A stretch of DNA of 64,000 nucleotides from Microvenator marinus. GTDB taxonomy: Bacteria; Myxococcota_A; Bradymonadia; Bradymonadales; Bradymonadaceae. The stretch is from positions 2,380,001 through 2,444,000 of the forward strand of contig NZ_CP042467.1 in NCBI RefSeq assembly GCF_007993755.1. Direction: 5' to 3'. Below are positions 1-6,430 of this stretch, one piece after another. The position numbers and the translations under genes were made by a program. Numbering within the stretch: the first letter of the stretch is position 1; every line of letters begins with the position of its first letter. The notes below the pieces were generated by a model that was not told the DNA's origin, searched no databases, and was given only the letters and a program-made list of their open reading frames with translations.

Positions 1-95
1 CTATGAGCGTAGAGATAGGCGTTCGCAAAGAATGCGATTCCGCCTGGGTCTCCCTCTTCAAAACGCACGACTTGTTCGTGGACGAAGGTCTTCAC
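1..95 (-). CDS. Hotdog-fold acyl-CoA thioesterase, N-terminal fragment (cut by window edge)
   Basis: Only the first 31 codons are inside the window. The GTG start at 95-93 overlaps the TGA stop of the methyltransferase gene (GTGA), so the two are translationally coupled. The visible segment VVRFEEGDPGGIAFFANAYL matches the opening of 4-hydroxybenzoyl-CoA thioesterase/YbgC-type hotdog enzymes, where the Asp before the Gly pair (here residue 16) is the catalytic carboxylate. Its place directly after a MenG/UbiE gene makes a 1,4-dihydroxy-2-naphthoyl-CoA hydrolase role in menaquinone synthesis attractive. That is inference from context; a general acyl-CoA thioesterase is equally possible. Confidence 0.7.
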   Translation of the reverse strand, partial: MKTFVHEQVVRFEEGDPGGIAFFANAYLYAH

Positions 96-784
96 GCCAC
101 CGTCCCGACGTAGAGGTAGGCGATGCCGCCATTGAGGCTAAAATACTTGATTTCCGAGAATTTGGCGGCCCCTTCCATAAGCTCCACAAAGGCTTCGCGG
201 CATGGAAACGCTTCCGAGGTACGGTTCAGGTAGTCATAAGCGTCTTTCTTACCGCTCATAATGCCACCCACAGTTGGGATAACGACCTTAGAGTAGACGT
301 TAAAAAGAGGCTTCATGATGCCTCGCGGCTGACCAAACTCAAGGATGACAAGGCGGCCACCTGGTTTGATGACTCGAGCCATCGAGGCCACGCCCTTGGC
401 TGGGTTGTCCACATTCCGGATTCCGAACGCAATCGACGCGATATCGAAGGTGTCATCCTCAAAGCTCAAATTCATGGCGTCTTCGACAGCCCATTCGATA
501 TCAGGGTAGCCTTCTTTGGCAGCCTTCGGCGGCGCGAAGTCGAGCATTTCCTTGCAAAAGTCGGTGCCGACTACTCGGCCCTCGGGCCCGGTCGTCTTTC
601 GGAACTCGAGCGCCAAATCACCCGTGCCCGTCGCGCAATCAAGGACGTGGTCGCCCGCTTTGACGCCACACTCTTTTACCGCTTTCTTGCGCCAAAGGTG
701 GTGGATTCCAAGGGAGAGCACCGTATTCGTTGAATCGTAGGATTCAGCGATTTCTGCGAACATCGAACGAACTTCTTCACTCAT
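92..784 (-). CDS. ubiE: Menaquinone/ubiquinone C-methyltransferase (MenG/UbiE)
   Basis: A 230-residue SAM-dependent methyltransferase of normal family length. It carries SAM motif I (DCATGTGDLA, about residues 49-58), an acidic post-I region around GTDFCKEML, and the UbiE signatures AFGIRNVDN and LEFGQPRG. Family members methylate demethylmenaquinol (MenG) or the ubiquinone precursor (UbiE) in the cytoplasm. The group to which this organism seems to belong normally uses menaquinone, so MenG activity is more likely. The ATG at 784 overlaps the stop of the upstream DAHP synthase gene (ATGA), and the stop overlaps the start of the thioesterase gene. The three genes therefore form one tightly coupled unit. 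Confidence 0.93.
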   Translation of the reverse strand: MSEEVRSMFAEIAESYDSTNTVLSLGIHHLWRKKAVKECGVKAGDHVLDCATGTGDLALEFRKTTGPEGRVVGTDFCKEMLDFAPPKAAKEGYPDIEWAVEDAMNLSFEDDTFDIASIAFGIRNVDNPAKGVASMARVIKPGGRLVILEFGQPRGIMKPLFNVYSKVVIPTVGGIMSGKKDAYDYLNRTSEAFPCREAFVELMEGAAKFSEIKYFSLNGGIAYLYVGTVA

Positions 785-1665
785 ACATTCTCCATACGCC
801 GTCCAACGGCTTCAACAATCGGGGCGAGGTTCGACATGAGGGTCTTGAATTGTCGGGAGGTCAGGGCCTGATCGCCATCGCTAAGCGCCTGATCTGGGTC
901 GTCATGGATCTCGACCATGATGCCGTCCAAGCCAGCAGCAGCGGCTGCCCTTGCCAACGGGTCGATAAGCTCAGGGAGCCCGGTTCCGTGCGACGGGTCG
1001 ATGATCACCGGGAGTTTAGTCTCCTGCTTCGCCCAGATTGCACCGGCCAGGTCCAGAGTGAACCGAGTTTCCGGGTCGAAAGACCGAATCCCACGCTCAC
1101 ACAGGATGATATTATGGTTGCCACCTTTCGCGATGTACTCAGCCGCAAGGACCCATTCACGCAGCGTTGCCCCAAAACCACGCTTCAACATCACGGGTTT
1201 TTGGGTCTCGCCGATCGCCTTTAGCAGCTCAAAATTATGCATGTTGCGGGTTCCGATCTGGAACGCATCCACGCGAGGCTCGAGCTCCCAGACCTGATCT
1301 ACAGACATGACTTCCGTGATGAACGGAAGCTCAGCTTTGAGCGAAGCGCGTCGCAACAACTCGATACCCTCAAGCCCGAGGCCTTGGAAGCTGTAGGGCG
1401 AGGTTCGAGGCTTGAATGCTCCGCCACGAAGCACGCGGGCTCCGAGGGATTGGACCACTCTGGCCGCGTTCTCGATCTGGTCCTGGCCTTCTACAGCACA
1501 CGGGCCGGCAATGACCACGAACTCATCAGAGCCGAACTCCACATCGGAGATGCGCACCACGTGGGGTGCTGCTTGCCTCGCGACGAGCGGGTACGGAGAA
1601 TCTGAATTCGTGACTGGGATGGCAGCTTTTGCGTCGGCCATAAGTTCCTCGGGGGAGCGGAGCAT
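781..1665 (-). CDS. aroF: 3-deoxy-7-phosphoheptulonate (DAHP) synthase, class I-beta
   Basis: This enzyme condenses phosphoenolpyruvate and erythrose 4-phosphate into DAHP, the entry step of the shikimate pathway, in the cytosol. Seen in the sequence: VIAGPCAVE, RGGAFKPRTSPYSFQG, PFITEVM, QIGTRNMHNF, the VMLKRGFGAT segment and IIDPSHGTG, all landmarks of the KDPS/DAHPS type I-beta fold. There is no ACT or chorismate-mutase regulatory domain. The frame stays open to a TTG at 1707, but that codon sits inside an AT-rich palindrome and has no ribosome site. I place the start at ATG 1665 (294 residues), with M23 as an alternative. It is the first gene of a unit with ubiE and a thioesterase. Confidence 0.92.
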   Translation of the reverse strand: MLRSPEELMADAKAAIPVTNSDSPYPLVARQAAPHVVRISDVEFGSDEFVVIAGPCAVEGQDQIENAARVVQSLGARVLRGGAFKPRTSPYSFQGLGLEGIELLRRASLKAELPFITEVMSVDQVWELEPRVDAFQIGTRNMHNFELLKAIGETQKPVMLKRGFGATLREWVLAAEYIAKGGNHNIILCERGIRSFDPETRFTLDLAGAIWAKQETKLPVIIDPSHGTGLPELIDPLARAAAAAGLDGIMVEIHDDPDQALSDGDQALTSRQFKTLMSNLAPIVEAVGRRMENV

Positions 1666-1701
1666 CGCCCGCACTCTATCAACAATCCGCGGAAGACAAA
1701 A

Positions 1702-1719
1702 TTTCAAAAATTTTTGAAA
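1702..1719. promoter_or_regulatory. 18-bp perfect AT palindrome upstream of aroF
   Basis: TTTCAAAAATTTTTGAAA is perfectly self-complementary and lies 37-54 bases upstream of the proposed ATG of the DAHP synthase gene. That is where an operator or promoter element would be expected. No U-rich tail or flanking gene end suggests a terminator. Operator function is inferred. Confidence 0.35.
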
Positions 1720-1748
1720 ACCGTGAATCCGGCCGCATGACTAGCAGG

Positions 1749-1764
1749 GCGTCACGCGTGATGC
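1749..1764. promoter_or_regulatory. Dyad GCGTCACGCGTGATGC between aroF and the exported-protein gene
   Basis: A 16-base dyad with one mismatched pair lies just after the stop of the upstream minus-strand gene and about 85 bases before the aroF start. There is no T-run, so an intrinsic terminator is unlikely. It could be a second operator for the aroF unit, or chance. Confidence 0.2.
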
Positions 1765-1769
1765 AAGTA

Positions 1770-2390
1770 TCACGAGCACCCGGACTTTGCGGCCGCGGGT
1801 TTGGGTTTTGGAGCCGGTTGTGGCTCTGTTGCTGGAGTCGTTTCCCTTTTGAATGCGCGCACTTTGACCTCCTCTTCTGAGGGGCTTCCCGGGCTATCTT
1901 CGCACGCTTGGAAAGGCAGATTCGCGGAGTCCGACCACACGATTTTGGCGTCCTTTGGACTTTGAGTTCGGCTCCCTAGAAAAAAGATCCCCGGCTCGCC
2001 AATGGAATACCCATCAGGACTTTCAACGGCACCCTGAGCGCGGATTCCTTTGCCGTCGGGACAATATCCGGCCGGAGCAGCGCCTTGTGAATCCGCTTCA
2101 AGGTCTATGCACGACACTTCCAGATGAATGATGGAGTCCTTGGCCATCTTGACTTGGTCATCTCGCGTGTAGAGCGACTCTTGAACCTTGAGCTGCACGC
2201 GCACATAGAACATATCCTCGTGTTTTGTGTGCTCCACCTTGAGAGGTGCTGCTTTGACCACATGGGACGAGACGCGGGCCTTGGTAATCGGGCCTGGTAT
2301 ACAAGGTTCTGGGGCTTGTGCGGTGGTTGGGGTAGCGAAGCTTAGCGCCACGAATCCGATCAACCCGGCTTGTTGAAGCCGCAATCTCAA
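1770..2390 (-). CDS. Exported protein of unknown function
   Basis: About 206 residues. I start it at the TTG at 2390-2388 because this codon overlaps the TGA of the upstream lipoprotein gene (TTGA) and has GGAG eight bases before it; an earlier TTG at 2396 lies too close to the GGAG. The N-terminus MRLRLQQAGLIGFVALSFAT with a TTAQA cleavage region is a type I signal peptide. The mature part has several Cys residues (CIPGP, VSCIDLE, GYCPDG, QACED, terminal GCS). The tail is Pro/Lys-rich (QPAPKPKPAAAK). I recognise no family. It is probably a periplasmic or surface protein made together with the lipoprotein upstream. Confidence 0.65.
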   Translation of the reverse strand: MRLRLQQAGLIGFVALSFATPTTAQAPEPCIPGPITKARVSSHVVKAAPLKVEHTKHEDMFYVRVQLKVQESLYTRDDQVKMAKDSIIHLEVSCIDLEADSQGAAPAGYCPDGKGIRAQGAVESPDGYSIGEPGIFFLGSRTQSPKDAKIVWSDSANLPFQACEDSPGSPSEEEVKVRAFKRETTPATEPQPAPKPKPAAAKSGCS

Positions 2391-2824
2391 GTGCAAATCT
2401 CCACTGAGAAGGATCCCTGTACCGAGCTCGTGTCTCCGGAGGCGTCGATGGTGCCAGAGATTGTGCCAAGATCTGTGTCTACGGAATCTATGGACACGGT
2501 GCCCGACGTAGCGGCCTCAGTCGTGTTGATATTGTCTTGGAAGTTGTTGAAGAAGACATTACCCGCAGCAGGAATTGACGTAGGGCCATCCACAGACCCG
2601 ATGACGACCGTCAAATAGGCGTCTTGGGAGCCGACCGGGAAACACGAGAAGGCGCTCGAATCGGAGAGCGTGATTGTGTAGCCGGCCCCGTCTGATTCAG
2701 CCGACCCCGCGGTCGAGAAGAAATCAGACCCCATCACCGCGCCGCTCACATCCGACGTGTTTCCGAGGTCGCCACATCCGGTAATGATAAGGGCCAAGGT
2801 TAAATGTAGTAGTAATGCTCGCAC
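2387..2824 (-). CDS. Small lipoprotein of unknown function
   Basis: 145 residues from a GTG start at 2824 (weak ribosome site). The N-terminus MRALLLHLTLALIITGC is a type II signal peptide, with ITGC as lipobox and Cys17 as the expected lipidated residue. The mature protein is rich in Ser, Thr, Gly and Asp and reads like a beta-sandwich. The repeated phrase TISGTIDASGDTSSVQGSF is typical of small surface beta proteins. Two Cys residues remain (SCFPVG and EICT), possibly disulfide-linked. Its stop overlaps the start of the next exported protein. Confidence 0.65.
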   Translation of the reverse strand: MRALLLHLTLALIITGCGDLGNTSDVSGAVMGSDFFSTAGSAESDGAGYTITLSDSSAFSCFPVGSQDAYLTVVIGSVDGPTSIPAAGNVFFNNFQDNINTTEAATSGTVSIDSVDTDLGTISGTIDASGDTSSVQGSFSVEICT

Positions 2825-2869
2825 ACGCGATGTCTACTCGTCAGGAAAACAAATGTCAACGCGGCCCAC

Positions 2870-4189
2870 CTACCTAAAGGCGACGACCGTTTCTTCAAAA
2901 ATTTCAAGCTCTCGGTCGAGCTCAGCGAGGATCTCCTGCATCAAGATACCGTCTTCGGCGTCTTTTGTTGCGGCCAGCGTGGTGACGCGTTGCCGCATGG
3001 CCTCTAACGATCCCCCCATCGCTCGCAGCTGTGCCGCAAAGCTTTCCCTGACCTCCGGGAGTCTCGAGGAGTAGTCCAGAGTTCGCTCGAGATGGCGAAC
3101 CTCGTCCTCAAGGAGCTGGCGCGTCCGAGGATCAGCATCAACCACCTGGCCTTTGATCTGCTCAAGCCGCCATTGTGCATCGGAAGCCTGAACGGAATTT
3201 ACGGTGGCGTCCAATCTCGCGTAATGCTCGGCGCTGCGCACGATCTGGTCGATCAGGTCCTTGAGCGCATGATGGCTAGGTAAGAGCACTTCAGACCATT
3301 GTTCTTCGTGCTCCTGAAAGAGTTTATGCAGGGCGTAATACTCCATCACGCACACGCTCATCAGCCGCCTCAAATCCTTATCCTGCAGGGCGTTGATGGC
3401 ATGGGCCACATTGCTCGCGCGCTCACCCTCAAAGCCGGAAAGATGGTTCAGAATGACGTCTGAGTCCAAGTTGTAGTGGTCGCGGTACCAGATAAGCCGA
3501 CGATGAAAGAGCCACGCAATCGCGGCGATCCCAAAGAGTAATGCTGGCCAGCCGAGCAAGGACATCAACAAGACGGCCGCCACAACCACACCGAGAAACA
3601 CGCCGATCTGCTTGGGCTCCCTGAGAATCGACTCCAGCGTCTCGGTAAACCAAGGAATGCCCGGATCTTCCACGGAGAAGGTTTTGGAGAACACACCGTG
3701 TTCGGCCAGGCGCTGAACCAATCCGGCTGCGCGCTCCCGATAAGTCTCAAGGTTGAAGACCGCCGGAGGCTGCCGAAGCATGGCCTCCACTTCTTTGAGC
3801 CCAAGACCTATGCCGGCGCTCACCAGAATCTCAGCGGCTGCCGAGATGGAGGATTCACCCTCAAAATCCTTGATAACCAGGCTGTATCGTTGTTTGAGGC
3901 CGGTCCCACGCGGTGCTCCACCACAATGCGCACAGAACGTCATGTCTGGAGGACACGCGGCACCACACGTGTTGCAACGGTGGAAGGTACCAAAACCCAC
4001 CGCGCCCTGGCGTTGAGTATCCCTAACCTTTGACCAGTCCAAAAGCTGGTTGGATGACCGGCTCGGGGTAGGCATAGGCTGGACCGAATTGGTGGCGGGA
4101 TCTAAGAATTCCCACCACTTACCATCGTCCGTCAGAAGCGCTTTCCCAAGCGCATCAACGTCGGTTTCAGCCTCATTCCACTTACTCAT
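2870..4189 (-). CDS. Zinc-ribbon membrane protein with C-terminal coiled coil
   Basis: 439 residues, not assignable to a named family by me. Visible parts: an N-terminal soluble stretch; a zinc-ribbon with two CxxC pairs (CNTCG and CAHCG, about residues 73-91); and a region resembling ribosomal-protein L7/L12-like or TerB-like helices (VSAGIGLGLKEVEAML). Two adjacent hydrophobic helices follow (about 195-235: VFLGVVVAAVLLMSLLGWPA and LLFGIAAIAWLF). The rest is a long helical, charged region with heptad character (about 290-435). With both ends likely cytoplasmic, it may be a membrane-tethered scaffold. ATG at 4189. It stands alone between a lipoprotein gene and a terminator. Confidence 0.7.
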   Translation of the reverse strand: MSKWNEAETDVDALGKALLTDDGKWWEFLDPATNSVQPMPTPSRSSNQLLDWSKVRDTQRQGAVGFGTFHRCNTCGAACPPDMTFCAHCGGAPRGTGLKQRYSLVIKDFEGESSISAAAEILVSAGIGLGLKEVEAMLRQPPAVFNLETYRERAAGLVQRLAEHGVFSKTFSVEDPGIPWFTETLESILREPKQIGVFLGVVVAAVLLMSLLGWPALLFGIAAIAWLFHRRLIWYRDHYNLDSDVILNHLSGFEGERASNVAHAINALQDKDLRRLMSVCVMEYYALHKLFQEHEEQWSEVLLPSHHALKDLIDQIVRSAEHYARLDATVNSVQASDAQWRLEQIKGQVVDADPRTRQLLEDEVRHLERTLDYSSRLPEVRESFAAQLRAMGGSLEAMRQRVTTLAATKDAEDGILMQEILAELDRELEIFEETVVAFR

Positions 4190-4250
4190 AAACCCAAATC
4201 TCCGAGTTTGGCCTGAGTGTGGCGCGAGGAGTTAAATAAATCAACCCGGC

Positions 4251-4284
4251 AAAAGAAAACCCCCGAACTCAGGGAGTCCGAGGG
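4251..4284 (-). terminator. Rho-independent terminator of the DUF4397 lipoprotein gene
   Basis: Read on the minus strand, an 11-base stem (CCCTCGGACTC / GAGTTCGGGGG, two pairs wobble) with a three-base loop is followed at once by TTTTCTTTT. It lies 22 bases after the stop codon of the DUF4397 gene and before the zinc-ribbon gene, so those two genes are separate transcripts. Confidence 0.8.
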
Positions 4285-4305
4285 CTTAGCTAAACTCACA
4301 AGAGA

Positions 4306-5865
4306 TTAGGGAAGGAGCTCTGGCAACACGATTGCTGGCCCACCCGTTGCTGGGAACGCCACCAATTGGAAGTCCTCACCGTCGTTGTTGGTGCTTGGGT
4401 CAAGGAAACCACTTGCCAACACGGTCAATGCTGCACCACCCAGGGTGGTTGCGTCCAACGTAGCCGAGTGGGCAATGAATGCTGGATTTCCGGCTGCGGT
4501 CACGTTCAGGAGGTAGCTAGCAGGATCGATAGCGAGGTAGTCCGAGATATCGCCGTACATGATATCTCCGAGCAACACATCAGCGCCTGTGCGGATATCC
4601 ACGTTTGGTGCGTCGGTCGCGCCGTGAACCCCAAAGAACTCAACTTTGGTTGGGTCAAGGGCGGCTTCACGTGCATCTGTCTTGACCCAGAGGCCAAAGG
4701 CGATGTCTTCCCCACTTGGATTTTCCACGAAGTCAGCAGTGTCGAGCACGCCGTTTGCGATGATGACGTTGGTCGAACCTGGCTCGAAGCGAACCGTGGC
4801 AACCGCGTCGCCAGCCTCGGTGCTATCTCCGCCTTCCACACTTACAGGGATGTCAGCGCTGGAAGGTACGGTGATGAATGGCGATGCATTTCGGAATGCG
4901 AAGTCATCAAGGGCGATGTTGCCATTGAGGTACACGTCTACGACTGCTGCACTTGGGTCAGCCGCGTTGTGGATGACCTGTGCACGTGCCGCTTGTGGGA
5001 GTGGGATTGCTTGGCCACCGCTCGCAAGGAACGCGTAGAGCCCGAATCCAGGGACTTCGTCACCACCGGCGATGAAGCCAGAAGCTGCAACGACAGCTGC
5101 AACCTCAGGGACAAGCGCTTGGAAAGAAGCTGCGCGTGCGCCGGACTCGCTCACGAGAACGTCCAGAAGAATCAGCTCACCCGCAGGAAGGTCAAGGTAA
5201 GCTGTCGCGTCACCAAATGCTGCACCTTCAACAGGCACTGCATTCGGGTCGTTGTTGAGTCGGATGTCCACAGCTGGGGCATCAACTCCGCCGTGGAACA
5301 CGGCTGCGCGTGCGCCACCTGTGGCTGTCTCTTCTGCGTTTGCGATGGCAAAGAGATTAAACGCGCCCTGCCCATCAGGAATCGAGTCAAAGGCTGATGG
5401 GTCGAGCACGCCACCAGCTACAAGGATGGTGCTCGAGTCAGCTTCAAGGGTGTACTCAAAAGTCGCGATGGCATCAGCGACCGACTCTGAGTCTCCGCCA
5501 GCAATAGCTACGCTGAGCTCAACGCCAGCCGGCACATCTTGGAACGGTGTCGAGGTCAAATAGTCAAAGTCGTCCAAGAACATCTCGCCGTTGACGTAGA
5601 CGTCCACGGTCTCCGCGCCTGGGTCTGGCGAGTTATGAATGACCTGAAGACGAGCGGTTTGAGCGACCGTCGTGTCGTTGTTGGTACCGGTTGTGTCGTT
5701 GTTAGTACCGGTTGTGTCGTTGTTGGTACCGGTCGTGTCGTTGTTGGTGCCGGTCGTGTTGTTGTTGTTGTTGTTCGTGCTTGGTGCCGGGTCATCATCA
5801 CCACAGCCAATACCTCCCACGAGTAACGCGCCACCAATTAATGCGATCCACTTGTTCGAAATCAT
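4306..5865 (-). CDS. DUF4397 lipoprotein with Asn/Thr repeat linker
   Basis: About 519 residues. Three ATG codons stand in a row (5871, 5868, 5865) after GAGGAG; the third has the best spacing, so I start there. MISNKWIALIGGALLVGGIGC is a type II signal peptide. After the lipid cysteine comes a flexible linker of five seven-residue units (TGTNNDT). Two copies of the DUF4397 unit follow, opening ARLQVIHNSPDP and ARAQVIHNAADP; each is paired with a second half (ARAAVFHGGVDAPAVDIR and FFGVHGATDAPNVDIR). DUF4397 domains are extracytoplasmic beta-sandwich modules without known enzymatic role. Expected at the outer membrane or cell surface. Confidence 0.85.
   Translation of the reverse strand: MISNKWIALIGGALLVGGIGCGDDDPAPSTNNNNNNTTGTNNDTTGTNNDTTGTNNDTTGTNNDTTVAQTARLQVIHNSPDPGAETVDVYVNGEMFLDDFDYLTSTPFQDVPAGVELSVAIAGGDSESVADAIATFEYTLEADSSTILVAGGVLDPSAFDSIPDGQGAFNLFAIANAEETATGGARAAVFHGGVDAPAVDIRLNNDPNAVPVEGAAFGDATAYLDLPAGELILLDVLVSESGARAASFQALVPEVAAVVAASGFIAGGDEVPGFGLYAFLASGGQAIPLPQAARAQVIHNAADPSAAVVDVYLNGNIALDDFAFRNASPFITVPSSADIPVSVEGGDSTEAGDAVATVRFEPGSTNVIIANGVLDTADFVENPSGEDIAFGLWVKTDAREAALDPTKVEFFGVHGATDAPNVDIRTGADVLLGDIMYGDISDYLAIDPASYLLNVTAAGNPAFIAHSATLDATTLGGAALTVLASGFLDPSTNNDGEDFQLVAFPATGGPAIVLPELLP
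5671..5765. repeat. 21-bp tandem repeat coding for the TGTNNDT linker
   Basis: About four to five near-identical 21-base units (core GTCGTTGTTGGTACCGGTT, a few synonymous changes) lie inside the DUF4397 lipoprotein gene. They encode seven-residue units just after the lipidated cysteine. Units are contiguous with no spacers, so this is a coding minisatellite and not CRISPR. Confidence 0.85.
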
Positions 5866-5961
5866 CATCATCTCCTCTATCTAGTTATACGGGTCCTCCC
5901 GCTTGGTCCATAGGATGCACGGAGTTCAAAAACAGAACAAATAATCGTATTTTTTATTTAA

Positions 5962-6345
5962 TTACATAAACTTAAGACCCTTGGCGTAAACAGATACGAG
6001 GTTTTTAGCCTTTTCTACACGCATGCTGACCAACGCATCTCCTTCACAGGGTCCGGAAATACACGTTCCAGAATTCATTTCGAAGGTCGCGCCATGGAGC
6101 GGACAAATAATGAGGCCGATATTGTCGTGAAAGAGCTCGTTTCGATCCGTGATCGGCACACTCCAATGCGGGCACCGATTTTCGTACGCATAGAACTCGC
6201 CTTTATGCAGGACAACGAAGCCTTCCTTGGGAACCCCTAACCTGTCTTCGAACTCGAAGGTCGCGATGTCTCCGTCCTTCTTTAGCGCCGAAATATCGAC
6301 CTCTGCGAGCAGCCCGCTCCCGGGCAAATAGATCTGATCGTCCAC
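5962..6345 (-). CDS. Rieske [2Fe-2S] domain protein
   Basis: About 127 residues from GTG at 6345, chosen because GGAGG lies exactly five bases upstream; the frame remains open to a TTG at 6414 that lacks a ribosome site. The two Rieske cluster-binding boxes are present: CPHWSVPI (Cys-x-His) and CPLHGATF (Cys-x2-His), with the usual GxC-GP loop (GTCISGPCEGDAL). No transmembrane anchor or oxygenase catalytic domain is attached. It is therefore a small Rieske ferredoxin, of the type that feeds electrons to oxygenases or nitrite reductase-like partners. No partner gene is next to it: the neighbours are a DUF4397 lipoprotein and a divergent membrane protein. Confidence 0.85.
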   Translation of the reverse strand: MDDQIYLPGSGLLAEVDISALKKDGDIATFEFEDRLGVPKEGFVVLHKGEFYAYENRCPHWSVPITDRNELFHDNIGLIICPLHGATFEMNSGTCISGPCEGDALVSMRVEKAKNLVSVYAKGLKFM

Positions 6346-6430
6346 ATGGACCTCCGAAAACTTGAGGGCATCACGATGCGACCTTATAGTGCCCCATGAT
6401 CTTTGGGTATCCAAGAGCGAGTGGAGTTAG

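Noticed and set aside
1666-1707. Extended N-terminus of DAHP synthase from the TTG at 1707
   Set aside because: There is no ribosome site, the codon lies inside an AT palindrome, and the added residues are unlike the family.
4366-5397. Plus-strand frame of 343 codons opposite the DUF4397 lipoprotein
   Set aside because: Its Cys/Val-rich sequence is the complement of the DUF4397 repeats, with no domain of its own.
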